Part shown: piece by piece, positions 8,931 to 18,974 of the stretch
Layout of the letters: every line of letters starts with the position of its first letter
Position numbering within the stretch: the stretch's first letter is position 1
Assembly: GCA_018813765.1 (NCBI GenBank)
Contig: JAHJBC010000001.1
Location: 310,001 to 374,000, forward strand
DNA length: 64,000 nucleotides
From: Gammaproteobacteria bacterium
GTDB taxonomy: Bacteria; Pseudomonadota; Gammaproteobacteria; Burkholderiales; Gallionellaceae
Direction of reading: 5' to 3'
The notes under the pieces: model-generated
What the model was told of the DNA's origin: nothing
Database searches by the model: none
The model's input: the letters and a program-made list of their open reading frames with translations, nothing else
Program-made: the position numbers and the translations under genes

Positions 8931-11900
8931 TCAGGCGATATGGGCGGTGAAGCGCGCGATATGCTCCAGCAATTCCTCTTCCTGGAAGGGTTTTCCCATG
9001 TATTCGTTCACGCCGAGTTCGAGCGCGAACTGGCGGTGTTTCTCGGCAGTGCGCGAGGTGATCATGATGATCGGCAGATCCTTCGTCCGTTTGTCCTGGC
9101 GCATGCGCTTGGCCAGTTCGAAGCCGTCCATGCGCGGCATCTCGACGTCGAGCAGCATCACATCCGGCAACATGTCGCCGAGTTGTTCCAGCGCATCCAG
9201 GCCGTCCTTGGCGGTGACCACCTGATAGCCGGAGCGCGCCAGCAGTCGGCCGGTGATCTTGCGCACGGTGAGCGAATCGTCCACCACCATGACCACGGGT
9301 ACGCGGCGCACCTCTTCGACCGGAGCCTTTTCTTCCTTGTCGACCTTGTGACGCGTCACGCCGATGCGCTGGGTGAAGGCGATCGGATCGAGGATGAGGA
9401 TGACCTTGCCGCTGCCGGACACCGTCGCGCCGGCGATGCCGGGCATGCGCGCGAGTTGCGGCCCGATGTTCTTCACCACGGCTTCCTGGTTGCCCAGCAA
9501 TTGCTCGACATGCAGCGCGACACGATGTTCGCCGCTGTGCACCAGCAGCACCGCGTTATGCGGCTGGCTCACCACCTCGGCCTCGTCGTCGCCCAGCAGG
9601 CGCGACAGGTGGTGCATCGGATAGCGTTTACCCTGCCAGTCCACGTACTGCTGCTGATAGACCGCTTCCAGTGCGGCCGGCTTCAGTTGCTGCACGTTCT
9701 CGATCATGATGGAAGGCAATGCATACACGGTGTGCCCGGCACGTACCATCAGCACTTTGGTCACTGCCAGCGTCAGCGGCAGGTGGATGGTGAAACGCAC
9801 GCCGAGTCCGGCCTCGGAGTTGACGTCGATGCGCCCGCCCAGTGCGGTGATCTCGCTGCGCACCACATCCATGCCGACGCCGCGCCCGGAGATCTCGGTC
9901 ACTTCCGCCGCCGTCGAGATGCCGGAAGTGAACGCGAGTTGCATGATCTGTTCGTCGCCGACTTCTTCGTCGGCCTGCAGCACGCCCTTTTCAATCGCTT
10001 TTTCGCGGATGCGCTGCAGATCCAGGCCGGCGCCGTCGTCGCTGAATTCGAACACCACTTCGTTGCTTTCCTGGCGCAACGCCAGGCGAATCTCGCCGAT
10101 GGGCGCCTTGTGCGCAAGTTCGCGCTGCTCCGGCGACTCCAGTCCGTGCGCAATGGAATTGCGCAACAGGTGTTCGAACGGCGCCGTCATCTTTTCCAGC
10201 ACGCTGCGGTCCAGTTCGACCTCGGTGCCGGACAATTCCAGGTTGGCGCGCTTGCCCAGTTCCTTGCCGGTCTGGCGCACGATACGGTACAGGCGCTCGC
10301 TGACGCTGGAGAACGGCACCATGCGGATGGCCATCAGTCCCTGCTGCAGGTCGCGGTTGAGGTTGGCCTGCGCGCTGAGCGCGGCTTCGGTCTCGGCCAG
10401 GTTCTTCAGCAAGGTCTGCTGCACGGTCTGCACGTCGTGCACGCTTTCGTTCATGAAGCGGGTCAGTTCCTGGAAGCGGGTGAAGCGGTCGAACTCCAGC
10501 GGATCGAATTTCTCGGCACTTTCTCCGCTGACGTTGACGCGCGCCTGCATCTGGCCTTCCGCGTGGATCTCAATCTCGCGCAGTTGCTTGCGCAGGCGGT
10601 GCACGCTCTCGGTCAGTTCGTGCACGCTGTTCTTGAAGTCTCCCAGTTCGGTCTCCGCGCGCGAACGCGCCACGCTGACTTCGCCGGCCTCGTTGACCAG
10701 CCGGTCGACCGTGTCGGAACGCACGCGCAACAGGGCCGACTGCATGGCGCGCTCGGCGCCGATCTCCAGATTCTGCTTTTGTACGGGCATGCTCTGGGTG
10801 GTTTCGAGCTGCTGTTGCACTTCTGCCGAGGGCGAAGACCGGACCGGTACTGCGACATCCTTTTGCGGATGCTGCAACTGTTCGATGGAACTGGCGATGC
10901 GGTCCAGATAATTGTCCAACTCGGCCCACAGCGCCGGGTCGAATCTGGCATCGTCCATCGCCTGTTCCACGCGCCCTTCGACGCGGTGGGTCAATTCGCC
11001 CAGACGCATCGCGCCCGCCATGCGCGCGCTGCCCTTGAGTGTGTGCAGGCTGCGCTTGAGGTTGCGCGCCAATTTCTCGTCCTCCGGCTTTTCGCGCCAG
11101 GCGCGCAGCGTGCTGCCGATCTGCGGGTAGAGTTCATGCGCCTCTTCCATGAAGATGGGCAGCAATTGCTCATCTATCTCGTCGTGAACCGAGCGCTCGC
11201 GCGGTTGTGGCGCCGATTGCGCTTCCACTTCTTCCTGTGCAGAGGCAGTCACCTCCGGCGGCATCTCCTCCGGCATCGGCTCGATCACGAAGGCGGGGGC
11301 CGGTTCCGGCTCTGCAAAGTCGAGCGGTGCCAACTCGATCTCGGCGGCAGGTTCGGGCATCGCAACCGCCGCAGTCTGTTCTGCCGCTTGCGACGCCTTG
11401 TCTGCTTGCAACTGTGCGATCAATTCGGGCTGGGCCTGCGGCTCGCTGAGCTCGCGTACGGCCGCGCACATCTCGTCCAGACGTTGCACCACCCGGTCGA
11501 TGAGGGCGATCTGCTGGTCGTTGACCGCATGCGGCTTGTCGATGCGGTCTTCCAGCCAGAGTTCCAGCGCGTAGGCCAGATCCGCGATCTGCTTGAACCC
11601 CATGGTGCGGTTGACACCGGCCAGGGTATGCGCGGCGCGCATGAAATCGTAGGTGACGATGTGCGAATCCGTCTCATGCATGACCTTGTGCTGGTCTTCC
11701 AGCGCGGTCACATGTTGGGCGGCTTCTTCGGTGGCGATATTGAACAGCACCGGCGACAGGCTGACCGACCCGATCCTGATGTTGCCTTCTTCCTCGCTTT
11801 CGGCCGGTTCCGGCTCGCTGATTACCGCCTCGGGAACTACTGCCTCAATAGCTTGAGGTTCAGGTTCAGGTTCGGGTTCGGATTCGGATTCCGGATGCCT

Positions 11901-14048
11901 TGCTTCGATCTTGGGCTGCGGGATGGGCTTGCCGTTCTCGATGCAGTCCGCCACCGTGACCAGGTGCGTGGTATCGATCACTGCGTTGCTGTTGCCGCTG
12001 ATCAGCATGTCCACCCAGTGCTGGAACAGCACCTCGGCGTCGCCGATCATGTCGAGCAGTTCCGGGCTTGCCGGCTTGTTCTCCTGCAGCCATTTGTTCA
12101 TGGCGCGTTCGACCGCCCAGGCGACTTCGCCCAGTTCGGTCAACCCGACCATGCGGCCGCTGCCCTTGAGTGTGTGGAAACCGCGCCGCATGGTCACCAG
12201 CGGTTCGCGGCTGTCCATGTGCAGGCGGCTGATCTCCAGATTCTCGCGCAGGGTCTCCATGACGCCGCGCGCCTCTTCGAGGAAAACTTCCAGCAGTTCC
12301 TCGTCCTCGCTGCCGCTGCGCACCGTCACACCGACCGGCGCAATTTCTTCGACTGCAGGCATTTCGCTGCCGGAGGATTCGCGCAATTCGGAGATGTCGT
12401 GCAGCACCGCGCTGAGCGCGGCCGGGTCCGGTTTCTGGCCGTGCGCCAAGCCACCGACATAATCTTCCAGCGCGCTGATAGTCGCCGCGACCGCGCGCAT
12501 CTCGGCGGCGGAAGGCGTGGCGCCCTGCGAGTAACGCTCGGTCACCTGGCGCAAGGTGCCCAGCAGTTGTTCGGCGATGTCCAGCGACAGGATGCGCATG
12601 CCGCCCTGCACCTGGCTCATGAGGCGGTTGATCTGGGTGAGTTCGCTGCGCTTGGCCGCATTGTTGAAGAAGGCGTTCAGGCTCTGCTCGACATGCTGCA
12701 GGTTGCCCTGCATCTCGGTCGCCAGCGGCCCCATCACTTCGCGTTGTTCCATCTGGCAATACAGCGAGATCAGGCTGGCCAGCTTGCTCACGTCTTCCGG
12801 CATGTGCATCAGGCCGGCCTGCAAACGGGCGCTGAGGATGCGCGCCTGCTCGTGGAAGCCGCTGCCCAGATGCTGATAGTGCGTTATGCCGCTGCCCAGC
12901 AGCAGCAGCGCCATCGCCATGTCCATGGAGATGCGCTGTGCGCGCTCCGGGTCCTCGATCTGCGCGGCTGCGGCATGCATCTGCTTGCACAGGAATTGCA
13001 GGGTATTGCGGTCGAGCTGCTCGGACTGGGCGTGCAACTGTTCCATGTTTTCGGCGAAGCGCTTGCAGGCCCCCGCCTCGTCCAGCACACAATGCTCCCA
13101 GGCTTCTTCGGCAGTGCGCAGCTGCGCGCCCATGTTGTCGAGCAATGCGGCCATTTCGCTCGGGGGCAAGGGCATGTCCTCCGGCAGATAGGCCTCCAGC
13201 GCGTAGACCTCTTTGATCGCCTCGACCATATCGCTCACGGTGTGGCTGCGCGCGATCATGTAGAGCATCTCGCTGAGCGGCACTTCTTCGAAGTAGGGGG
13301 TGCCCTCTATCGTCGCCCGCATCCTGCGGTCGATGCGGCTGAATGACTTCTTGTAGTTGAGTTCGGGAGGGATGCCGTCGTGCGCGATGCAGTCTATCAG
13401 TCCGGAGGCGGCCCACCAGAAACCGCGTTGGCTGTTCTGCGGCACACACAGCATCACATTGCGTATAGCCTCGTTCATCTGGCGCAGCGCGTCGGACGGA
13501 TCTTCCTTGCGGAACCATTTCAGCAGCGCCATCTGGTACTTCCTGCGGGCCGCCTTGGTGCGGATCACCGGTGTTGCCATCTGCGGCGGCGCCAGCACGG
13601 CGTCCGGCAAGTCGACCTGGAGCGAGGGATAGAACAGGTCGATATCGAAAGCCATCTCCAGCCCGCGCGCCTGTAGCAGTTCCTGGTATTCGTGGAACAG
13701 GCGCAGGGTGGCATTGGAGGCGCCGTCGGCCAGCGCGTCGAGATAATGGGTCAGCCCGAACAGGGCGCGACGGATGGCATCGCGTCGCAATTGCGGCACT
13801 TCCTGGGATTCCCCGAGTTCCTGCAGCAGCTTTTCCAGTTCGGAGCAGAACACGACCAGACCGGTCAGCGACAGCATGCGCAGCACGCCGCCCATGCGAT
13901 GCAGTTCTTCCAGTGCGGTCTTCAGCGCATGCAGATCGTTGCCGCCGCTGGAAAAGAACTCTTCCAGCTCGCGGCTGATATTGGCCAGCGAACTGTCCAG
14001 CCCGCTTTTAACCGACAGCAGGGGCAGCGAATTGAATGGTGCCTGCAC
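8931..14048 (-). CDS. chpA: Hybrid chemotaxis histidine kinase of the Pil-Chp system (ChpA/PilL)
   Basis: A 1705-residue CheA-type kinase for type IV pilus motility. The N-terminal half contains several phosphotransfer (Hpt) modules. His-bearing cores occur near residue 50 (EELHRMGGVL), 625 (HTLKGSGRMVG), 807 (HTLAGVNRTMG) and 1002 (HTLKGSARMAG); another Hpt-like segment (VQGGMRILS) lacks the His. An acidic Pro-Glu-rich linker occurs around 11,800-11,900. The kinase core follows (LLRNSIAHGLES, FSDDGAGLDL, ISGRGVGMDVV), then a CheW-like domain, then a C-terminal receiver (VMVVDDSLTVRK, DVMLLDVEMPRMDG, KPF). It is smaller than Pseudomonas ChpA, which has more Hpt modules. It is the last gene of pilGHIJ-chpA, 9 bases after pilJ. 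Confidence 0.95.
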   Translation of the reverse strand: MQAPFNSLPLLSVKSGLDSSLANISRELEEFFSSGGNDLHALKTALEELHRMGGVLRMLSLTGLVVFCSELEKLLQELGESQEVPQLRRDAIRRALFGLTHYLDALADGASNATLRLFHEYQELLQARGLEMAFDIDLFYPSLQVDLPDAVLAPPQMATPVIRTKAARRKYQMALLKWFRKEDPSDALRQMNEAIRNVMLCVPQNSQRGFWWAASGLIDCIAHDGIPPELNYKKSFSRIDRRMRATIEGTPYFEEVPLSEMLYMIARSHTVSDMVEAIKEVYALEAYLPEDMPLPPSEMAALLDNMGAQLRTAEEAWEHCVLDEAGACKRFAENMEQLHAQSEQLDRNTLQFLCKQMHAAAAQIEDPERAQRISMDMAMALLLLGSGITHYQHLGSGFHEQARILSARLQAGLMHMPEDVSKLASLISLYCQMEQREVMGPLATEMQGNLQHVEQSLNAFFNNAAKRSELTQINRLMSQVQGGMRILSLDIAEQLLGTLRQVTERYSQGATPSAAEMRAVAATISALEDYVGGLAHGQKPDPAALSAVLHDISELRESSGSEMPAVEEIAPVGVTVRSGSEDEELLEVFLEEARGVMETLRENLEISRLHMDSREPLVTMRRGFHTLKGSGRMVGLTELGEVAWAVERAMNKWLQENKPASPELLDMIGDAEVLFQHWVDMLISGNSNAVIDTTHLVTVADCIENGKPIPQPKIEARHPESESEPEPEPEPQAIEAVVPEAVISEPEPAESEEEGNIRIGSVSLSPVLFNIATEEAAQHVTALEDQHKVMHETDSHIVTYDFMRAAHTLAGVNRTMGFKQIADLAYALELWLEDRIDKPHAVNDQQIALIDRVVQRLDEMCAAVRELSEPQAQPELIAQLQADKASQAAEQTAAVAMPEPAAEIELAPLDFAEPEPAPAFVIEPMPEEMPPEVTASAQEEVEAQSAPQPRERSVHDEIDEQLLPIFMEEAHELYPQIGSTLRAWREKPEDEKLARNLKRSLHTLKGSARMAGAMRLGELTHRVEGRVEQAMDDARFDPALWAELDNYLDRIASSIEQLQHPQKDVAVPVRSSPSAEVQQQLETTQSMPVQKQNLEIGAERAMQSALLRVRSDTVDRLVNEAGEVSVARSRAETELGDFKNSVHELTESVHRLRKQLREIEIHAEGQMQARVNVSGESAEKFDPLEFDRFTRFQELTRFMNESVHDVQTVQQTLLKNLAETEAALSAQANLNRDLQQGLMAIRMVPFSSVSERLYRIVRQTGKELGKRANLELSGTEVELDRSVLEKMTAPFEHLLRNSIAHGLESPEQRELAHKAPIGEIRLALRQESNEVVFEFSDDGAGLDLQRIREKAIEKGVLQADEEVGDEQIMQLAFTSGISTAAEVTEISGRGVGMDVVRSEITALGGRIDVNSEAGLGVRFTIHLPLTLAVTKVLMVRAGHTVYALPSIMIENVQQLKPAALEAVYQQQYVDWQGKRYPMHHLSRLLGDDEAEVVSQPHNAVLLVHSGEHRVALHVEQLLGNQEAVVKNIGPQLARMPGIAGATVSGSGKVILILDPIAFTQRIGVTRHKVDKEEKAPVEEVRRVPVVMVVDDSLTVRKITGRLLARSGYQVVTAKDGLDALEQLGDMLPDVMLLDVEMPRMDGFELAKRMRQDKRTKDLPIIMITSRTAEKHRQFALELGVNEYMGKPFQEEELLEHIARFTAHIA

Positions 14049-14057
14049 CTTCGTCCT

Positions 14058-16082
14058 TTACAGTTTGAAGCCCGCGACCGAGCTGCTCAGTTCCGAAGCC
14101 AGCGTCTCAAGCTGGTTGACGGAAGCATTGGTGCGCTGCGTGCTTTGCGAGGTCTGTTCGGTGATCTTGAGGATATCCTCCATGACGCTCGTCACTTCGC
14201 GCGCCATGTCGGTCTGTACTTGCGTCGACACCGAGATGCTGTTCACAAGGTCGGTAAGTTCCTGCGTGGACTGCTCAATCTCGCGCAGCGCCTGACCGGC
14301 TGCATCGGAAAGTTTGGCACCGTCGACCACACCCTGTGTGCTCTTTTCCATAGCGGCCACCGCATCCTGCGTGTCGCTCTGAATGGTCTTCACCAGCGTG
14401 CCGATCTGCTTGGTCGCCTCGGCGGAACGTTCCGCGAGGCGCTGCACTTCTTCCGCCACCACCGCGAAGCCTCGTCCGGCCTCGCCCGCCGATGCCGCCT
14501 GGATGGCGGCATTCAACGCCAGCACGTTGGTCTGTTCGGTAATGTCCGAGATCAGGTCCACGATCTCGCCGATCTCCTGCGAGCTCTCGCCCAGCCGCTT
14601 GATACGCTTGGAAGTGTCCTGGATCTGCTCGCGGATGCCGTCCATGCCGGTCACCGAGTTGCGCACCGCCTGGGCGCCGCGTTCGGTCACCTCCAGCGTA
14701 CGCCGCGCCACTTCGGAGGACTGCGCCGCACTGCTGTCGACCTCCTGAATGGACTTGGACATCAGTTCCACCGCGCCGCCCGCATCGCGGATCTCGTCCG
14801 CCTGTTTCTGCGTCGCACCCAACAGCTCCTTGGTCACCGCACCGGCTTCGCTCGTCGCCCGCGCCACTTCCTCGGAAGCGTTACTCACACCGGCAACCAG
14901 TTTACGCAGTTCGTCGGTGGTGTAATTGACCGAGTCGGCGATGGCGCCGGTGATGTCTTCCGACACCGTCGCGCGCACCGTCAGGTCGCCGTCGGCAAGG
15001 TCGGACAGTTCGTTCATCAGGCGCAGAATCGCCTGCTGGTTCTGGCGGTTGGTGCGTTCCGCCTCGATCGCGCGGCGGCGCGACTCGGCGATGTATTCCT
15101 TGGACAGCAGCAGCAGCATCAGCAGCGTCAAGCCGGCCGCCAGCGGCGCGACCGCACCGGTGATGCGCGAAGTCAGCGTGGTCTGATAGGACGCCATCAG
15201 CAGTTGGGTCTTGTCCAGCAGGACGTTGGCATTCGCATTGATCGAACGGGCGGCTTCCTTGGCGCCGACCAGGTTGCGCGACTGCGACACCAGGATCTCG
15301 ACGCTGGTGCGATAGGGTTCGAACAACTTGGTGGCAGCACGCACATTGGGGTCGTCCTGCGGCAGGGAGGCCAGTGCCTCCTCGGCAGCAATCGAGTCTT
15401 CAGCCAACTGCCCCAACTGTTGCATGGTCACATCGCTGGCCAGGATGCGCGTAGCATCCTTGGCGGTACGCTCCACGGCCAGTGCCAGTCGGATCGCAGA
15501 GACTTTCTGCGCCCCCCCGAAATTGTCGATCATGTGCTGGGTCACATTGCGCAGTTCGTCGCCTGCCGCCTCGATGACCGAGATCGCGCTATACAGCGTC
15601 ACCAGACCGGAACGGCCTGCCTCCAACGTCTTCACGTCTTCCATTTGCTGGTTCAGCGAGACCATTACGGTCTCCAGCGCCCCCCGCGCACCGCCGGAGG
15701 TCGGGGGCAGGCTACCGTCGCCCTGATCCAGCAAGGAAGTGATCCGGGGTATCTCCTGACGGAGGCGCGCCAGATTGTCGAACGAGGCGCTGTCTCCACC
15801 CAGGCTGCGCTGCACGTCGCGGGTCAATTCATGCAGAGACACCAGCAATTTGGACGACTCGGCGGCATAGCGGGCGCTGTGCCCGGAGTCGCGGTTGTTG
15901 ATGAAAACGGCTGCACCGGCGATGAGCAGGCATATCGCCGCCGCCGCACCCAGTACGTTCAGCCGCTGTCCGACCGGCAAACGCCCGATCAAAGGCAGCC
16001 TGGTTTCAGCCTTTTTCATCACGTCATCGGTGACGATCTTGGCGAACTTGGCTGCGCCGGATTTTCCTAGTTTGAATGCCAT
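14058..16082 (-). CDS. pilJ: Type IV pilus methyl-accepting chemotaxis protein PilJ
   Basis: A 674-residue inner-membrane chemoreceptor. One transmembrane helix lies near residues 40-62 ([20 protein letters not shown]) and a second near 305-325 ([17 protein letters not shown]). Between them are periplasmic PilJ-type repeats. After the second helix come a HAMP-like linker and the signalling coiled coil with the conserved hairpin ([18 protein letters not shown], then [21 protein letters not shown]). The neighbours pilI (CheW) and chpA (CheA) show that it signals in the Pil-Chp pathway, which in Pseudomonas senses surface contact through pili. Confidence 0.95.
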   Translation of the reverse strand: MAFKLGKSGAAKFAKIVTDDVMKKAETRLPLIGRLPVGQRLNVLGAAAAICLLIAGAAVFINNRDSGHSARYAAESSKLLVSLHELTRDVQRSLGGDSASFDNLARLRQEIPRITSLLDQGDGSLPPTSGGARGALETVMVSLNQQMEDVKTLEAGRSGLVTLYSAISVIEAAGDELRNVTQHMIDNFGGAQKVSAIRLALAVERTAKDATRILASDVTMQQLGQLAEDSIAAEEALASLPQDDPNVRAATKLFEPYRTSVEILVSQSRNLVGAKEAARSINANANVLLDKTQLLMASYQTTLTSRITGAVAPLAAGLTLLMLLLLSKEYIAESRRRAIEAERTNRQNQQAILRLMNELSDLADGDLTVRATVSEDITGAIADSVNYTTDELRKLVAGVSNASEEVARATSEAGAVTKELLGATQKQADEIRDAGGAVELMSKSIQEVDSSAAQSSEVARRTLEVTERGAQAVRNSVTGMDGIREQIQDTSKRIKRLGESSQEIGEIVDLISDITEQTNVLALNAAIQAASAGEAGRGFAVVAEEVQRLAERSAEATKQIGTLVKTIQSDTQDAVAAMEKSTQGVVDGAKLSDAAGQALREIEQSTQELTDLVNSISVSTQVQTDMAREVTSVMEDILKITEQTSQSTQRTNASVNQLETLASELSSSVAGFKL

Positions 16083-16125
16083 GCTGTAATTCCTCCCCCT
16101 GACGGGACTGCCGTTACGGAAATTG

Positions 16126-16623
16126 TTATACGCCTATCTGCAGAAACTCCGCTTGTTCCAGCAGTCCGGAAATATCCAGTTTGCGCCATACCTGGCCGCT
16201 GCCGTCCTGCAGGCGGATCTCGCCGTCCTGCTCGGTGCTCTGCCAATCGCTTGCGTTGCGCAGGCCGAGTACGCGCGATACCAGCAACCCGGCATTGAAC
16301 GCGTATTTCCCCCCCACCAGCAGCACCCGGCTCTGTCCCTCGCGCGGCGCGGGTTTGCCACCAGTGAAGACGCCGAGATCGACGATGCTATAGAGGTTGC
16401 CGCGCACGTTGGCGACGCCACAGAACCACGGTTTGGTCAGCGGCACCGGCGTCAGCGTCGGTAGCGGCAGCACTTCGCTGATGTCGGCCATCTCGACCAG
16501 CCAGTATTCATCGCCCACCGTCACGCCCAGCGTGGTCGCGCGATTGCCGCCGCCCGCCACTTGGGCTTGCAGGCGATCCAGCACGCTTTGCTGGAACTCG
16601 CGCAGGTTGAAACGCTTGGACAT
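16126..16623 (-). CDS. pilI: CheW-like adaptor PilI
   Basis: A 165-residue single CheW domain that couples the PilJ receptor to the ChpA kinase in the cytoplasm. Landmarks are [48 protein letters not shown] (the central CheW core) and [20 protein letters not shown]. It lies between pilH and pilJ on the same strand, with gaps of 12 and 43 bases, in the canonical pilG-pilH-pilI-pilJ order. Confidence 0.93.
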   Translation of the reverse strand: MSKRFNLREFQQSVLDRLQAQVAGGGNRATTLGVTVGDEYWLVEMADISEVLPLPTLTPVPLTKPWFCGVANVRGNLYSIVDLGVFTGGKPAPREGQSRVLLVGGKYAFNAGLLVSRVLGLRNASDWQSTEQDGEIRLQDGSGQVWRKLDISGLLEQAEFLQIGV

Positions 16624-16635
16624 TCAGCCCGCCGC

Positions 16636-17001
16636 TCAGCCTAATGCGGCGATCTTGCCGAGCAATTCTTCGGCGTTGATTGGCTTGGTGACATAGTCCT
16701 TCGCGCCCTGGCGCAGGCCCCAGATCTTGTCGGTCTCCTGCCCCTTGCTGGTACAGATGATGACCGGGATATGCTGGGTCGCCGGGTCGCGCGTGATCGC
16801 CTTGGTGGCCTGGAAGCCGTTCAAGCCAGGCATCACCACGTCCATCAGGATGAGGTCGGGCAGTTCGGTCTTGGAACTTTCCACCGCCTGTGCGCCGCCT
16901 TCGGCATAAACGACCAGAAAACCTTTCTTGCCCAGAATGTCGCCCAACACATGACGCTCCGTTGCGGAGTCGTCTACGACCATTACTTTCCTGATTGCCA
17001 T
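16636..17001 (-). CDS. pilH: Response regulator PilH
   Basis: A 121-residue stand-alone receiver domain, the CheY-like output of the Pil-Chp system. KVMVVDDSATERHVLGDIL holds the acidic pocket, LPDLILMDVVMPGLNGFQ the phospho-accepting Asp, VIICTSKGQETD the Thr/Ser switch and YVTKPINAEELL the conserved Lys. The start is ATG 17001, with GAGGGGGCAGATT directly in front; that ribosome site overlaps the pilG stop. PilH generally counteracts PilG to tune pilus retraction. Confidence 0.94.
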   Translation of the reverse strand: MAIRKVMVVDDSATERHVLGDILGKKGFLVVYAEGGAQAVESSKTELPDLILMDVVMPGLNGFQATKAITRDPATQHIPVIICTSKGQETDKIWGLRQGAKDYVTKPINAEELLGKIAALG

Positions 17002-17012
17002 AATCTGCCCCC

Positions 17013-17402
17013 TCAATATTGTTTTGTTGTGTGCATGGTGACCGCCTCGATCAGACTTTTTTTGCTGAACGGTTTGGTCAGGTACTGGTCGGCGCCGACC
17101 AGTTTTCCGCGCGCGCGGTCGAACAGGCTGTCCTTGCTGGTCAGCATGACTACCGGCGTGTCCTTGAATTCATTGTGACTCTTGATGAGTGCGCAGGTCT
17201 GGTAACCGTCCAGACGCGGCATCATGACATCGACAAAGATGATGTCGGGCTTGTTGTCGACCACTTTGGAGAGGCCGTCGAAACCGTCTTCGGCCAGCAC
17301 CACCTTGCAGCCCGCCTGAGACAGGAATATCTCACCGCTGCGACGGATGGTGTTGCTGTCGTCGATGAGTACTACCCGGACTCCTTCCAGACCCTCGCCC
17401 AC
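17013..17402 (-). CDS. pilG: Response regulator PilG
   Basis: A 129-residue single receiver domain. VRVVLIDDSNTIRRSGEIFL is characteristic of PilG, with the phospho-Asp in IIFVDVMMPRLDGYQ, the switch at VVMLTSKDSLFDRARGKL and the Lys in YLTKPFSKKSL. It begins with GTG at 17402, about 7-10 bases after AGGAAAGG. It is the first gene of the pilGHIJ-chpA unit, so the promoter should lie upstream within 17403-17513. Phosphorylated PilG promotes pilus extension in Pseudomonas. Confidence 0.94.
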   Translation of the reverse strand: MGEGLEGVRVVLIDDSNTIRRSGEIFLSQAGCKVVLAEDGFDGLSKVVDNKPDIIFVDVMMPRLDGYQTCALIKSHNEFKDTPVVMLTSKDSLFDRARGKLVGADQYLTKPFSKKSLIEAVTMHTTKQY

Positions 17403-17513
17403 GTTGCTGCCCTTTCCTGATTGACCGACCGCCTCGGTGGCGGTGGTTTTTTGCCCACTCGGGATGCTACCGCATTTGTCCTTGTACGTTCAACGTTTTC
17501 GCGCCATTGCGCC

Positions 17514-18974
17514 TCAACGTTTCCAGAATGCCGGAGTAAACAGGATCAGCACGGTAAAGATTTCCAGCCGCCCGACCAGCATGCCGAAGGTACATACCCA
17601 AGTCTGGAAGTCGGTCAAACCCTGAAAATTTCCGGCCGGTCCGACCGAACCCAGCCCGGGGCCGATGTTGTTCACGGAAGCCAGCGCTGCGGTAAAGCCG
17701 GTGATGAAATCCAGCCCGCTGATCCAGAGCGCGAAGGCCAGCGTGGCGATGGTCATGAAATACAGGAAGATGAAACCCAGCACGGCGAACACGATGTTGT
17801 TGGCCACCACATGGCCGCCGATCTTCATCGGGTTGACCACCGCCGGATGCAGCAGCATGAGGAACTCGCGCCCGGCCTGCTTGATCAGCACCAGCGTGCG
17901 TATCATCTTGATGCCGCCGCCGGTGGAACCGGAACTGGCGCAGATGCAGGCCAGGAAGAACATCCACATCGGCGCGAAGATCGGCCATTGCGCAAAGTCC
18001 ACGCTGGCATAGCCGCTGTCGGTCGCGATGGAGACCAGGTTGAAGCTGGCATGGCGCAAGGCCGTCAGGAAATCGGGATAGACCTGATTCCACCACAGGA
18101 ACAACGCAATGCCGAAACAGCTGGCAACGATCAGCCCCACCGCCGCGACCGCCTCGGCATCGCGCAGGTAGATGCGCAGCGACTTGCCGCGCAAGGCCAG
18201 GAAGTGGGTGGCGAAGTTCATGACGGCGAACAGCATGAACACGATCAGCACGAACTCGATCAGCGGCGAGTCGAAATAGCCGACGCTGGAATCATGGGTG
18301 GAAAAACCGCCCAGACCCATGGCCGAAAACGCATGACACACCGCATCCAGCCAACTCATTCCTGCCCATTTCAGGGCACCGATACAAGCCAGCGTGATCG
18401 CCACATAGATAATCCATAAGTTACGCGCGGTATCGGCGATGCGCGGGGTCAACGCGTTGTCCTTCATCGGCCCCGGTGTCTCGGCCTTGAACAGCTGGCG
18501 CCCGCCGATGCCCAGCAGCGGCAGCACCGCCACCGCCAGCACGATCACGCCCAGACCGCCTATCCACTGCAACTCGTGGCGCCAGACGTTGATGGCCGGC
18601 GGCATGCTGTCCAGTCCGGTCAGCACTGTCGCACCCGTGGTGGTCATGGCCGACATGGTCTCGAAATAGGCATCAGTGAACGACAGGTTGGGGATCATCA
18701 TCAGCAGGGGGATGGTGCCGAAGGCGGGCATCGCCGTCCACATCGCCACCACCAGCAGGTAGCCGTGACGAATGGACAATTCACCTTTATATCGCCGGGT
18801 CAGCAGCCACATCAACACGCCGGCACTGAATGTCCACAGCATGGTGAGCAGGAAGTCCCACAGCATGATGTAATCATCGTAGATCAGCGCGGTCAGGACG
18901 GGCAGCAGGTAGGCGAAACTGAAGACCACCAGCAGCAGGCCGAGGGCATGGAAGACGGTGAACAGGCGATGCAT
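17514..18974 (-). CDS. trkH: Trk system potassium uptake protein TrkH
   Basis: A 486-residue polytopic membrane protein forming the K+ channel subunit. Four pore-loop repeats are visible: MTTTGATVLTGLDSMP, FSAMGLGGFSTHDSS, VSIATDSGYASVDF and the final ASVNNIGPGLGSVGP. SSGSTGGGIKMIRTLVLIKQ is the strongly conserved segment before the last part. It starts at ATG 18974, sharing one base with the trkA stop (TGATG), so the regulator TrkA and channel TrkH are made from one message. Confidence 0.95.
   Translation of the reverse strand: MHRLFTVFHALGLLLVVFSFAYLLPVLTALIYDDYIMLWDFLLTMLWTFSAGVLMWLLTRRYKGELSIRHGYLLVVAMWTAMPAFGTIPLLMMIPNLSFTDAYFETMSAMTTTGATVLTGLDSMPPAINVWRHELQWIGGLGVIVLAVAVLPLLGIGGRQLFKAETPGPMKDNALTPRIADTARNLWIIYVAITLACIGALKWAGMSWLDAVCHAFSAMGLGGFSTHDSSVGYFDSPLIEFVLIVFMLFAVMNFATHFLALRGKSLRIYLRDAEAVAAVGLIVASCFGIALFLWWNQVYPDFLTALRHASFNLVSIATDSGYASVDFAQWPIFAPMWMFFLACICASSGSTGGGIKMIRTLVLIKQAGREFLMLLHPAVVNPMKIGGHVVANNIVFAVLGFIFLYFMTIATLAFALWISGLDFITGFTAALASVNNIGPGLGSVGPAGNFQGLTDFQTWVCTFGMLVGRLEIFTVLILFTPAFWKR

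Noticed and set aside
8295-13346. A 1683-residue open frame on the plus strand, opposite chpA
   Set aside because: It is the antisense of a GC-rich coding gene and spans yqgE and chpA. Its translation is rich in His, Gln and Arg without any recognisable domain, typical of a shadow frame.
11866-13518. A 550-residue alternative-frame protein within chpA
   Set aside because: Same strand as chpA but another frame, Arg-rich and domain-free; the chpA frame contains the Hpt motifs.
13692-16070. A 792-residue plus-strand frame opposite pilJ
   Set aside because: The minus strand encodes a complete chemoreceptor with clear domains; the plus-strand protein is low-complexity and domain-free.
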